Source of the DNA: an uncultured Collinsella sp. | GTDB taxonomy: Bacteria; Actinomycetota; Coriobacteriia; Coriobacteriales; Coriobacteriaceae | Assembly (NCBI GenBank): GCA_902494195.1 | Contig: CABUSH010000018.1 | Location: 1 to 45,140, forward strand | Length of the DNA: 45,140 nucleotides | Reading direction: 5' to 3' | Part shown: piece by piece, positions 1 to 8,517 of the stretch | Layout of the letters: the number at the start of each line of letters is the position of its first letter | Position numbering within the stretch: position 1 is the first letter of the stretch | The notes under the pieces: generated by a model | Databases searched by the model: none | What the model saw: the letters and a program-made list of their open reading frames with translations, nothing else | Told to the model about the DNA's origin: nothing | Translations under genes and position numbers: made by a program

Positions 1-62
1 GCCCTCGACGCGGTTAAAATAGCGAATGATTGAAGCGGATCAGCCTGGTTCCGCCCTCTTCC

Positions 63-1322
63 CTAATCCCGCTTAAACAAATCCCGCGTGTACACCTTGT
101 CCGCCACGTCCGCGAGCTCATCGCTCCAGCGGTTGGCGACGATCACGTCGCAGCCGGCCTTGAAGGCCTCCAGGTCGTGGGTCACCTCGGAGCCGAAGAA
201 CTCCGGCGCGTCCAGCGTGGGCTCGTAGACCACAACGGGCACGCCCTTGGCCTTCACGCGCTTCATGACGCCCTGGATGGAGCTCGCGCGGAAGTTGTCG
301 GAGTTGGACTTCATCGTCAGGCGGTAGACGCCCACGACTGGCTTCTCCTTGCCGGCGTACACGCGGTCCCAGACCATCTGCAGCACCTCGTCGGCGACGA
401 AGTCCTTGCGGGTGCGGTTGGCCTCCACGATGGCCTCGATCAGGTTCTGCGGCACGTCCTTGTAGTTGGCGAGCAGCTGCTTGGTGTCCTTGGGGAGACA
501 GTAGCCGCCGTAGCCGAAGCTGGGGTTGTTGTAGTGGGAGCCGATGCGCGGCTCCAGGCACACGCCGTCGATGACGTCGCGGGTGTTGAGCCCGCGGACC
601 TCGCAGTAGGTGTCGAGCTCGTTGAAGTAGGCCACGCGCAGCGCCAGGTAGGTGTTGGCGAAGAGCTTCACGGCCTCTGCCTCGGTGGTTCCCAGCACGA
701 GCTCCGGGATGCCCCTGGAGCCGTCGGCGTTCACGCGCTCCAGCTCGGAGGGGTCGGCGCCCTGGGCGAGCAGGCCGCCGAACTTCTCCGCCGCGGCGAC
801 GGCCTCAGGGTCGTCCTTCGGCGCGCCAACCACGATGCGGCTGGGGTGCAGGTTGTCGTAGAGCGCTTTGCTCTCGCGCAGGAACTCGGGGCTGAAGAAG
901 ATCTTGCTGTCGCCGAGCCTCTCGCGCAGGCCCGCGGTGTAGCCAACGGGGATGGTCGACTTGATGACGATCCAGGCGTCCGGGTTCACCGAGCGAACGG
1001 CGGCGATGGCGGCCTCGACGGAGCTCGTGTCGAAGAAATTCCTGTCCGAGTCGTAGTTGGTGGGCGTGGCGATCACGGCGTAGTCGGCGTCCGTGTAGGC
1101 CTCGGCCACGTCCACGGTGGCGTGCAGGTCGAGCTCGCGCTCCCCCGCCTTGGCCTCTGCCAGGAAGCGCTCGATCTCGTCGTCCTGGATGGGCGACTGG
1201 TAGTTGTTGATCTTCTCGACCTTCTCGGGCACGATGTCCAGCGCGTGCACCTCGTTGTACTGCGAAAGAAGTACGGCGAGGGACAGGCCGACATAGCCGG
1301 TACCGGCGACAGCGATTTTCAT
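63..1322 (-). CDS. ugd: UDP-glucose 6-dehydrogenase
   Basis: This 419-residue cytoplasmic enzyme oxidises UDP-glucose to UDP-glucuronate with two NAD+, supplying an acidic sugar donor to the polysaccharide locus. The N-terminus has the Rossmann dinucleotide motif GTGYVGLS. The central helix and catalytic region contain GYGGYCLPKDTKQL, with the conserved catalytic Cys, and the C-terminal UDP-binding domain follows. I chose the ATG at 1322 because the family starts directly at MKIAVAGTGYVG; an ATG ten codons upstream adds residues the family lacks. A purine-rich AAAGAAGA stretch precedes it. It is the last gene of the minus-strand capsule locus seen here. Family assignment is firm; a UDP-ManNAc or GDP-mannose dehydrogenase is less likely from the CLPKD region. 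Confidence 0.93.
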   Translation of the reverse strand: MKIAVAGTGYVGLSLAVLLSQYNEVHALDIVPEKVEKINNYQSPIQDDEIERFLAEAKAGERELDLHATVDVAEAYTDADYAVIATPTNYDSDRNFFDTSSVEAAIAAVRSVNPDAWIVIKSTIPVGYTAGLRERLGDSKIFFSPEFLRESKALYDNLHPSRIVVGAPKDDPEAVAAAEKFGGLLAQGADPSELERVNADGSRGIPELVLGTTEAEAVKLFANTYLALRVAYFNELDTYCEVRGLNTRDVIDGVCLEPRIGSHYNNPSFGYGGYCLPKDTKQLLANYKDVPQNLIEAIVEANRTRKDFVADEVLQMVWDRVYAGKEKPVVGVYRLTMKSNSDNFRASSIQGVMKRVKAKGVPVVVYEPTLDAPEFFGSEVTHDLEAFKAGCDVIVANRWSDELADVADKVYTRDLFKRD

Positions 1323-1384
1323 GGGAATCTTCTTTCTATCTGGGGTTTTCAAGGTGCCATACGTGATGGAACGATCAGAATGAG

Positions 1385-2815
1385 CTATCTCTTAATTAGA
1401 GCCGTGAGGTATTTCAGCTGGCCAGTGAGCGCATATCCAGTGATTAGCGCAATGCTGCTCACAAGCAACTTTACGATGAGAGAGAGGAAAACATCTTCCA
1501 TGGGTATAAAGGCGCCAACTCCCGCAACAGCAGCAATGCCCACGATGCCAACAGCAATCTCAGGCAAGAAATTTAGCAGGCAATAGTAAGGTCTGCCGAA
1601 ACCACGTTTCACTAGGAAATACGCTAGAGGAACCATATGAAGGCAGTATGCTACGAAGATGCCGTAAGCCACTGTGAGGATGGAACCGCCAGCCAGGCCC
1701 GCCACCAGCCCGGAAATGGTGATCGCGGTGTTCACAAGACCAACCTTAAACATGTAATCGGTGCGTCCTATGCTCTGGAAAAACGCACCCGAAGGGTTGC
1801 CCATCATCTGGAAGTAGACCGACAAAGCAAGCACGGCGAACACCGGCGCGGCTTGCTCCCATCCTGGCCCGTAGAAGACAGCAATGATTTCCGCCGAAGC
1901 ACAGCTGAATACCACCGCCACAGCAACACCCACTAGCGAGAGCAGCTTTTCGATACGCATCCAGCACTCGTAGATGCGGTCGACATCGTCTTGATGCTCT
2001 GCCATGAACGGCTGGATGACCGAGCCTATGACACTGGAGAACGCTGTCATGGGATAGGTTGTCAATTTATAAGCCTTATCGTAAAAGCCCAAGGCCGCAG
2101 TTCCCTGCATACCGCCAACGAGCATGTTATCGAGGTTGCGGGAGAAGTAATTGACCAAGCTGAACCCAAACTGGTAAGCAGAATAGGAGAATATCTTCTT
2201 AAGCGTGCAAATGAAATGAGCGTTTATCTGCCTGATTGGTCGCGCTACGATGTTCCAGAAGAACACCACCGCTGCAGATAGCACAGTCTGAAGGACGAGC
2301 GCATAGCAGCCCGCACCCAAGGCGGAGGCCGCGATTGCGACCCCTCCAGAGACTACTGTAGCCGCCACAAGACGTACGCCAATGGCGGCGAAGCGCAACT
2401 CCTTGAGCATAAGGCCATTTGGCACCATATTGAGCGTGGAGAACAGCAGCGCGGGGGCCGAGGCAAGGCACAAGGGCACAAGCCGGGCGTCCCCGTAGAC
2501 TGCGGCGATGAATGGCGATGCGGCACAAAAGGCCAGAGAAAGCCCTGCAGCCAAAAGTGCCGAAAATGCAAATAGACCGCCATAATCACGTTCCGTAAGG
2601 TCGCGATACTGCACGATAGCAGTGCCCACGCCCATATCAGAAAGCAAGCTGAATAGCCCAGTGAACACGGTGACAATAGCCATAAGCCCAAAGTCACCCG
2701 GCGAGATAAGTCTTGCCAGCACAGCCGTTATCACGAGTTGAGCACCCATGCTGACATACTTAGACCCAAACTGCATAAGGGCAGCACTGCGCATGCCCGT
2801 ATTTGATTTAGACAC
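1385..2815 (-). CDS. Wzx-type polysaccharide flippase (oligosaccharide flippase family)
   Basis: This integral membrane protein of about 476 residues has roughly 12-14 hydrophobic segments. It begins with the typical polysaccharide-flippase pattern (GSKYVSMGAQLVITAVLARL, then SPGDFGLMAI). It should move undecaprenyl-linked repeat units across the membrane. The open frame actually runs up to 3016, but the first 67 codons are the C-terminus of a decayed acyltransferase (see the pseudogene). I therefore take the start as GTG at 2815 (VSKSNTGMRSA); ATG at 2794 is the alternative. The ribosome site is weak for both. Whether the cell makes the longer chimeric form is unknown. It lies between ugd and a glycosyltransferase on the same strand. 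Confidence 0.85.
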   Translation of the reverse strand: MSKSNTGMRSAALMQFGSKYVSMGAQLVITAVLARLISPGDFGLMAIVTVFTGLFSLLSDMGVGTAIVQYRDLTERDYGGLFAFSALLAAGLSLAFCAASPFIAAVYGDARLVPLCLASAPALLFSTLNMVPNGLMLKELRFAAIGVRLVAATVVSGGVAIAASALGAGCYALVLQTVLSAAVVFFWNIVARPIRQINAHFICTLKKIFSYSAYQFGFSLVNYFSRNLDNMLVGGMQGTAALGFYDKAYKLTTYPMTAFSSVIGSVIQPFMAEHQDDVDRIYECWMRIEKLLSLVGVAVAVVFSCASAEIIAVFYGPGWEQAAPVFAVLALSVYFQMMGNPSGAFFQSIGRTDYMFKVGLVNTAITISGLVAGLAGGSILTVAYGIFVAYCLHMVPLAYFLVKRGFGRPYYCLLNFLPEIAVGIVGIAAVAGVGAFIPMEDVFLSLIVKLLVSSIALITGYALTGQLKYLTALIKR

Positions 2816-3285
2816 TTTCCATATTCCAAACTTTAGCGGCCTCAATGGCCTGGTATATCTGTTCCTCTTGTGGATTACACGCGCCGGCACGCCGCCAACA
2901 ACCGGTCGCTCCGGGAAATTACGCGCGACCACTTCACCCACAATGGCGTGCGAGCCAACAGTGACGCCGGACATTATTTGTACGCAGCACCCGATCCAAG
3001 CGTCATTGCCCAACACTTTCTCAGCCCAACGTTGCTTTGCTCATTCATCGGTTTATCAAGTCTTTGATGGCGATGCAAGACCGTACGCACGAGAGAACCA
3101 TAGGCAACATTCAGTCGCGCCCAATGACGTCTTTCACGCATTCGAGGTAGCCAGCATCCCACCGTTGACATACGCCCCTCCCGATGAATATATGTTCAGG
3201 ATAACGAATCGCTATGTCGGCCGTCGGTCAACCGAGAGAGCCGATCCCCCTCAGTTCCTGCATGTTAGTCTCAAGTCATTCGTTA
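2816..3285 (-). pseudogene. Decayed hexapeptide-repeat acyltransferase (CatB/maa-like), multiple frameshifts
   Basis: Pieces of a left-handed beta-helix O-acetyltransferase can be read on the minus strand in shifting frames. They are DIAIRYPEHIFIGRG, then YVNGGMLATSNA in a second frame, then AYGSLVRTVLHRHQRLDKP in a third, then VLGNDAWIGCCVQIMSG ending at VVGGVPARVIHKR. In order these match the usual layout of the family. At least three frame changes and a TGA before the first piece break it. The last piece (3016 to about 2865) is in frame with the downstream flippase. An intact copy would decorate the polysaccharide with acetyl groups. The family call is from recognised motifs; exact break points are approximate. 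Confidence 0.75.
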
Positions 3286-3315
3286 GCCTTGGATTGCGAA
3301 AGCCTATTCTGAACA

Positions 3316-4218
3316 TTAGGAAGAAGTCACACGATATCCCTCCTCGAAATACGATGGACTCAATCCATAGCGGCACATGAGCTCGGCCATGATGGCATCG
3401 TTACGCCCTCCCGCCACATTCGCGTTGCAAAGAGCGTCTGAACGAGGACCCTCCAATTGATAGGGATGATTCTGTCTGTTCGGAGCATATGCCACCTCGA
3501 TGCCGTTGGCGAGCTCGAAGAACTTGAGATAAAGGTCGTCTGCAGGCCAGGCTACTCCACGTATGGCCTCTATATCCAGCGATGCGAGATCGAAAGCTGC
3601 GGCAGGATACAACGCCCCGGCGCCGCCGGTTGCAAGCAACCGGCGGCTGGGGGCTGAAAAAGCGTCCTTATGCTCCCAGCCCCATTTTTCATAAGGAAGT
3701 AAATCTCCGGCAACATCAAACCCTATGAGATGGCAGCGCCTTGCCACAACGCAATAGGGAACAGCCTCGTGGGCCGTGAGAAGCGATTCGACCATGTCTG
3801 CTGGATAGATGAGATCATCGTCCGCCGTGATAATGAGCGAGTCCGGGAACTCTTGAAATGCGAAGAGATATTTCTTGTGCGGCCCCAAATCCTCGTAACC
3901 CATTCTGATTTCAAGACCATATTGTTCAAGGTCAAGCAAATCATCGGAAAGCGTGTCCCTTTGGATAGACTCATCAAGATAAAGCAGAACCTTTGAGGGT
4001 CTCACTGATTGCATGAGTAGGGAACGGATGGCCATATGGACCGCATTGAGACGCGCCCCATAGCTTGTAAGAGATATATATGTATTATTGCTGATGGGCG
4101 CGCTCATGTAAGGGCGAAAATCAAATTTACTGACCTCACGCAGCCTGGAACGCCTCTCAATCTCGAACCTAACAAGCGAAGGGTGCCTAACACAGCGAGC
4201 GGCTTTTCTTAATAACAT
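3316..4218 (-). CDS. Glycosyltransferase, GT-A fold with DDD metal site
   Basis: This protein of about 300 residues resembles capsule-locus glycosyltransferases that begin with ISLTSYGARLNAVHMAIRSL and carry a metal-binding ITADDDLIYP segment near the middle. SARR/VARRCHLI and PYEKWGW motifs follow. It should add one sugar to the lipid-linked repeat unit on the cytoplasmic face; donor and acceptor cannot be told. The open frame extends upstream into the previous gene. I take ATG at 4218 because AGGA sits about six bases ahead of it and it starts eight bases after the upstream stop. Residues 1-25 are basic and hydrophobic, possibly a membrane-contact helix. Confidence 0.8.
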   Translation of the reverse strand: MLLRKAARCVRHPSLVRFEIERRSRLREVSKFDFRPYMSAPISNNTYISLTSYGARLNAVHMAIRSLLMQSVRPSKVLLYLDESIQRDTLSDDLLDLEQYGLEIRMGYEDLGPHKKYLFAFQEFPDSLIITADDDLIYPADMVESLLTAHEAVPYCVVARRCHLIGFDVAGDLLPYEKWGWEHKDAFSAPSRRLLATGGAGALYPAAAFDLASLDIEAIRGVAWPADDLYLKFFELANGIEVAYAPNRQNHPYQLEGPRSDALCNANVAGGRNDAIMAELMCRYGLSPSYFEEGYRVTSS

Positions 4219-4225
4219 GCAATTC

Positions 4226-5176
4226 CTAACCACGATGAGCATTAAGTTTCTTAAGAGCCTGCTTCGCATTGTGACCAACAACGCGATATGCTTTATGTAT
4301 AAAAGCAAAGGGAGCAAGCGCAAACGAGGATAACAGCTGGACTGCGCCCTCAGCACTCGCGTTCATTCCAACGAGCATCATGCCGACGCGATAGTGCATC
4401 GCATGCTCTACACGACGCCTTTGGTTGAGCGTAAACACCCCAGAATACTCCCGTATGAGCCGATCATAGTTCAGCTCCCCCGCCAAAGACTTGCCGCTCG
4501 TGCTTATCCTCACCGTCCCTAAGTCATCGTAGTAGACTGAGAGCACCTCGGGGACGCATCTAATCTGGAAGCCCGCTATCAAAAGCTTGAACATGAGAAT
4601 GGAGTCCTGCTTCGCAGGCGTATCGCTGAAGCAACCGACGCTCCGTAACGCATCCTTGCGCGCCAGCCATTGGCTCGTCGCCGCAATACAGCCGCAGTAG
4701 GCCTGCTCGAAAACAGGCACCCCGTTGCAGACTCGGCGGTAGTAAATCTCTGTACCATCGGACTGGACGCCCTTGCAGTGCGCATAGGTCAACGACACAT
4801 TAGGATCGGACATTGGTTCCATCTGCAGCTCTAGCTTGCGCGGTAGAAACTCATCATCATCGTCAAGAAAGGCAACAAAATCGGCCTTTGAAGCATCGAT
4901 GCCAGTGTTACGTGCAAGCGATCCGCCTCCGTTTTTTTCGCGAACGACATAGCGCAATTCAACGCCCGGCCGAGTCTCGAATGCAAGAACACGAGCTTGA
5001 GTCTCAAGCTGTTGATTCGTGCCTTTACCATTGTCATCTACGACAACAATCTCGATATTAGAGTAAGTCTGGGAATTGACACTTTCCAATGCCCGAGTCA
5101 GCATGTCAGAACGTGAATATGTCGGGATCACGACACTGACTAATGGGGCGTTTGAATTCACTGAAGGCATCACCAT
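4226..5176 (-). CDS. Family 2 glycosyltransferase
   Basis: This GT2 enzyme of about 316 residues opens with PLVSVVIPTYSRSDMLTRAL and the nucleotide-sugar site IEIVVVDDNGKG. Next come NGGGSLARNTGI and the metal-binding FVAFLDDDDEFLP. The C-terminal half is variable, as expected for the acceptor-binding part. It acts in the cytoplasm on the lipid-linked repeat unit; its sugar is unknown. ATG at 5176 is preferred over the far upstream in-frame ATG, because AAGGG lies about eight bases ahead and the start is one base past the TGA of the preceding polymerase fragment. Confidence 0.85.
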   Translation of the reverse strand: MVMPSVNSNAPLVSVVIPTYSRSDMLTRALESVNSQTYSNIEIVVVDDNGKGTNQQLETQARVLAFETRPGVELRYVVREKNGGGSLARNTGIDASKADFVAFLDDDDEFLPRKLELQMEPMSDPNVSLTYAHCKGVQSDGTEIYYRRVCNGVPVFEQAYCGCIAATSQWLARKDALRSVGCFSDTPAKQDSILMFKLLIAGFQIRCVPEVLSVYYDDLGTVRISTSGKSLAGELNYDRLIREYSGVFTLNQRRRVEHAMHYRVGMMLVGMNASAEGAVQLLSSFALAPFAFIHKAYRVVGHNAKQALKKLNAHRG

Positions 5177-5177
5177 C

Positions 5178-5465
5178 TCATAAACCCTTCGGGCCGATAA
5201 CGTCACTGACTGCGGAGTCGACAGAGTCATTTTTAGAGGTGCGTTCACCCAGCAGATTAAGCACTAAGCAAAATAAAGCCATAACGTGGTAGACATCCGG
5301 AATATTGGCCATGCCGTTAAAGGTCGAGAAGTAAGTAAGCATTAAAATTCCCATGAACAGAACAGAATAGTTTCCCGTTGCAACAGAGTTCTTAATTGAT
5401 GGCAGCAAGATAAGAAACGCTGCACCAACTGCAAATACAAGTCCAAATTTAAATGCGAGCGTCAA
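5178..5465 (-). pseudogene. C-terminal fragment of a second Wzy-like O-antigen polymerase
   Basis: Ninety-five codons encode two or three hydrophobic segments, followed by FNGMANIPDVYHVMALF, which resembles the C-terminal end of Wzy-type polymerases. The rest of the gene, ten or so membrane spans, is missing. The only initiation codon is a TTG at the exact point where the neighbouring glycosyltransferase stub stops, so this looks like a deletion joint rather than a small gene. A complete polymerase lies just upstream (5687-6829), so this is probably the residue of a replaced polymerase. It could still be translated by coupling, but no function is expected. Confidence 0.7.
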
Positions 5466-5611
5466 GGAGGGAAGACGTCAGTGCACTCGGCACAATGGCA
5501 TTTACCGAGAGAATCAATCGTTGTTTTTAGGCACTCGATTCTATTCAACGTTGTAATCGCAACAGGTGCAAAGTTGCCTTTGCTAGATGAATACGATATT
5601 TCTTGTGACAT
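5462..5611 (-). pseudogene. N-terminal stub of a glycosyltransferase (49 codons)
   Basis: A short frame starts at ATG 5611 with MSQEISYSSSKGNFAPVAIT, then TLNRIECLKTTIDSL, and stops at TGA 5462. The APVAITTLNR pattern, followed by a cysteine/threonine-rich CTDVF region, resembles the first strand and helix of GT-A glycosyltransferases found in capsule loci (APIVITTLNRYEHLK type). The remaining 250 or so residues are absent. It abuts the polymerase fragment within three bases, so an intervening segment was most likely deleted. Confidence 0.6.
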
Positions 5612-5686
5612 GGTAAGCTATTCCCATCACGAACAAGGTTTCAAGGTTTTATAAAGTAGATTGTTTATTCAGGACGCAGCCCTTCT

Positions 5687-6829
5687 TCACATATCAAAAT
5701 GCCCATTAAAGCTAAGTAATGGAACAAGCAGAAATAAGGATGGATTGACAGCAGCAGCCGGGTAAAAACTTTCACTCAGAGCTGCAATCATGTAAATAAC
5801 CACAAATGCAAGAGATGCCCAATCGCGTGTTTCTTTAAGCCGTTTAACAATTAACTGTATTGATCCGAATAGCAAAATGAAGGCAATTAATCCGTAGGCA
5901 ACGAAGACGAAGACGTAGCTATTGTCAAAATTACCCTCTGAGGTCAGCATGCCATGACCGAATAGGCTTGCCGTGTAGTTACTGAGAAAGAAGTTGTTGT
6001 AATAGATACGACCCTGAAAAATCCTATCGAGAACGCCGACAAAACCGTTTCTCCCATAGAGCAACGCAGTGCCGAACGAAAATGCGATAAGAAGCGGGAG
6101 CACGGCCGTTGAGAACCTGACGAACAGTTCCCTTATCTTCCCTGAATGCTGAAGTACATAGAACAGGAGCAGACCACCCGTGCCGAGGAACAGGCCGATG
6201 TAACTGCCCGTGATGTATTCACACAAGATGTTCAAAACGGCAAACACGAGGTAGACGATAATTCCGCAATTTCCCCTTTTCATATAGAGCGTCAAGAAGA
6301 CGACCGTGAGAAAAGACAAGTGCATGACGTTGGTAGAGGAGCCGTTTACAAGGACTCGCTGAATGTATGTGTCTGTCGCCATTTTATAATACTGGTAAAA
6401 TTCAACTTCATAAATACCCGTAGCGGCAAACAGCACTACGAAAAGAAGTCCTACGATTTTCGCGGTCAGAAATGTAAGTAGCACCCTCTTGATATCAATG
6501 TCCTTGGCGCCAACCAACAGCATGACCGTAAGTAGCAGGGTGAACCGTTTGCTAACAACCAACTCGATGACGCCGAGGGCTGCAAGACCCATTGCAATCA
6601 AGAAGAAGCGCGGATCAAAGTCCATAGCAAGAAACCTAATAACCGCGAATGCGGCACCGAGCCCGACGCAGGCGACATAAATATCGTCACCAGCGCTCAG
6701 GCCAAGCGTGCTCATAAACACGACCGAGAAAAGATACGCGCAGTACAGAAGGTCCACGACTCTCATGGAGGAAACGTTCCCCGCATTCATGTCGGTGTAT
6801 TGCTTTATGGCAGCCTTGCGCTTAATCAA
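5687..6829 (-). CDS. Wzy-type polysaccharide polymerase (O-antigen polymerase-like membrane protein)
   Basis: This 380-residue protein is almost entirely hydrophobic, with about 10-12 spans. It has a larger extracytoplasmic stretch near GRNGFVGVLDRIFQGRIYY and FGHGMLTSEGNFDNSYVF, the usual position of the polymerase catalytic loop. It should join flipped repeat units at the outer face. The sequence is poorly conserved, as is normal for Wzy, and the call leans on topology plus locus context. The start is a TTG that overlaps the upstream stop (TTGA). It is favoured by a strong GGAAGGAAAG site a few bases ahead; an ATG at 6790 lacks one. Base composition is low in GC (27 of 60 bases at 5701-5760), suggesting transfer. 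Confidence 0.75.
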   Translation of the reverse strand: MIKRKAAIKQYTDMNAGNVSSMRVVDLLYCAYLFSVVFMSTLGLSAGDDIYVACVGLGAAFAVIRFLAMDFDPRFFLIAMGLAALGVIELVVSKRFTLLLTVMLLVGAKDIDIKRVLLTFLTAKIVGLLFVVLFAATGIYEVEFYQYYKMATDTYIQRVLVNGSSTNVMHLSFLTVVFLTLYMKRGNCGIIVYLVFAVLNILCEYITGSYIGLFLGTGGLLLFYVLQHSGKIRELFVRFSTAVLPLLIAFSFGTALLYGRNGFVGVLDRIFQGRIYYNNFFLSNYTASLFGHGMLTSEGNFDNSYVFVFVAYGLIAFILLFGSIQLIVKRLKETRDWASLAFVVIYMIAALSESFYPAAAVNPSLFLLVPLLSFNGHFDM

Positions 6830-7722
6830 GATACTTTCCTTCCAAAACGTCTCCTTTCGACCAGCACAGACAAGGGGAATACAAGGAGGGCAAATACCCT
6901 ATTAGAATCGATTCCGGAGAAGACGGGCTCAGCGACCGCCATGTTCAGGGACTCGATTCCGACGAGGGCCGAAATTCTTTCCCTCAGCGCTCGGACGCTC
7001 GAGTACCGCCTGGCAGATTCATGTCGCTTGACAAGTGCCATGCGCGTACCCACGGGGCTGCCCAGCCAATTCTTCCAGATGTTTTTGGTGAGACCTTCCT
7101 CGAGGTATTCACATCTGTAGAAGGGTTCGTTGTGCACGCAAAACAGCTCGGGAGCAACGAAGTCGTAGTAAGCCGAGCCTTCAGGAATGAAACGCTCGCC
7201 CTGAACAACGGGAAATGGATGCCGCCTTAAAACATCAGTGTTAAAAACAATCGCCGTCTCGATGACGAGACCGTATTTCATGCGCATATCGGCAAGCTCA
7301 ATCTTGTCAGCACCATCGGGAAACCATGTATCCAAGGCTGTTTGCGCAGCAAACAGCCTTGGATACAGAAGACCTTCTTCCGTATCCAAAGCTGTTACGT
7401 CGTGCAAGATAGTCTCCACTGCGTTGGGCTCAAGCCAGTCGTCCGAGTCAACGCAAATAAAATACTCTCCAGATGCCTCAGCAGCACCAAGATTATGTGC
7501 AACGTGTTTTCCAGAGTTCGGCTGTTTGATATATCGAATAGGAAAGGGCGACGTGTCTAACCAAGAGATAACCATGTTCTCAGTATCGTCAGTCGATCCA
7601 TCATCCACAATGAGCCATTCGAATCGAAAGTCGGTCTGAGATATTAGTGATGAATACAGGCGCTCAAGCTCATTAATACGATTATAGGTCGGTGTAAATA
7701 TCGTTAATAATGCGTTGCCCAT
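6826..7722 (-). CDS. Family 2 glycosyltransferase
   Basis: This 298-residue GT2 enzyme starts LLTIFTPTYNRINELERLYS and continues with FEWLIVDDGSTDDTENMV, then NSGKHVAHNLG and the metal site YFICVDSDDWLE. This subgroup is common in Gram-positive capsule clusters. It should transfer a sugar to the lipid-linked intermediate; the donor is unknown. The ATG overlaps the stop of the upstream glycosyltransferase (TAATG), and its own stop overlaps the TTG of the polymerase, so the three genes are translationally coupled. Confidence 0.88.
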   Translation of the reverse strand: MGNALLTIFTPTYNRINELERLYSSLISQTDFRFEWLIVDDGSTDDTENMVISWLDTSPFPIRYIKQPNSGKHVAHNLGAAEASGEYFICVDSDDWLEPNAVETILHDVTALDTEEGLLYPRLFAAQTALDTWFPDGADKIELADMRMKYGLVIETAIVFNTDVLRRHPFPVVQGERFIPEGSAYYDFVAPELFCVHNEPFYRCEYLEEGLTKNIWKNWLGSPVGTRMALVKRHESARRYSSVRALRERISALVGIESLNMAVAEPVFSGIDSNRVFALLVFPLSVLVERRRFGRKVS

Positions 7723-8513
7723 TAACGAACACCCTTAATTATGTTCTTAAACGCCTTGAAAAGAATAACCCCTCTAGGGCCAACCGCTCTCATAACTTTA
7801 TGCTTAAAATGCGTCGCCGGTCCAGCCCATGATCCATCGAAATGATGAATGGCATACGTATTTTCAGTTACGTTAATCTCATGCGTAAGGAAATCCTTTG
7901 GGCAAAAATATTCACTTGGATAAATAGTTATCCCAGCAACTTCTTGGATGCCAGGTTTATCTTCAAGTCCAAGACCTTTAAGAATATCAGTTGTACGAAC
8001 AACGACAGTGGTCTGGTCGTAGACACCACCAGTCTTTATAAAGTGATCAGACTCATAGGAATCGAGGATAGTCTTGTAGAGGCCAAGCCCCGGATTGGCC
8101 GCAAGGCCAAGCCCCGGATTGGCCGCAAGGCCAAGCCCCGGATTGGCCGCAAGGCCAAGCCCCGGAGCGACAGCGCCGGCAGCACCAGAGCTGAAATCCT
8201 GTTCAAAACCCATAAAAGGGCCCCTTTGAATAATTTCATCGAGAGGCTTCAAAAGCTCGACATCAGTATCTAAGTAGACCCCTCCATGCTCATACAAAAT
8301 CTTGAATCGCGCATAGTCGCTTGCAAATGCCCATTTCTTTACGCTTATAGCTTCGCGAACATAATCACAGCAATCAGTATCAAAGTTTGATTCGTCCCAA
8401 CGAACGATCTCGTAGCCTGGCATATATTTTTCCCATGAAGCAATGCAGCGTTCAGCTAGAGGGGGAAGCGGATTACCGCCAAACCAAATGTAATGAATCT
8501 TCTTGGGTATCAT
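7722..8513 (-). CDS. Capsular polysaccharide glycosyltransferase with DXD motif (GT32-like), with internal tandem repeat
   Basis: This 263-residue protein starts MIPKKIHYIWFGGNPLPPLA and has the DXD sugar-binding segment GGVYLDTDVELLKPL, typical of the Gly_transf_sug family. Around residues 115-145 the octapeptide GLGLAANP is repeated, because the DNA carries three full 24-nt copies plus a partial one. The family normally has a single GLG region there, so the loop is about 24 residues longer than usual. Frame is kept. I chose ATG 8513, since an upstream in-frame ATG lies inside the previous gene; GAGGAG from that gene's end serves as ribosome site. Donor and acceptor are unknown. Confidence 0.85.
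   Translation of the reverse strand: MIPKKIHYIWFGGNPLPPLAERCIASWEKYMPGYEIVRWDESNFDTDCCDYVREAISVKKWAFASDYARFKILYEHGGVYLDTDVELLKPLDEIIQRGPFMGFEQDFSSGAAGAVAPGLGLAANPGLGLAANPGLGLAANPGLGLYKTILDSYESDHFIKTGGVYDQTTVVVRTTDILKGLGLEDKPGIQEVAGITIYPSEYFCPKDFLTHEINVTENTYAIHHFDGSWAGPATHFKHKVMRAVGPRGVILFKAFKNIIKGVR
8081..8165 (-). repeat. 24-nt in-frame tandem repeat, 3 full copies plus 13 bases
   Basis: The unit ggccaagccccggattggcc + gcaa (plus-strand reading) occurs at 8081-8104, 8105-8128 and 8129-8152, with the first 13 bases again at 8153-8165. The copies are identical. Read on the minus strand they encode GLGLAANP units of the glycosyltransferase. The unit is a multiple of three, so slippage would change protein length without breaking the frame. 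Confidence 0.95.
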
Positions 8514-8517
8514 GGGG

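Noticed and set aside
30..1586. A long open frame of 518 codons on the plus strand over ugd
   Set aside because: It is antisense to a clear UDP-glucose dehydrogenase; its V/L/H/G-rich product is typical of the shadow frame of a GC-rich gene.
8081..8165. CRISPR-like array of short repeats
   Set aside because: The 24-nt units are directly abutting with no spacers and lie inside a coding frame.
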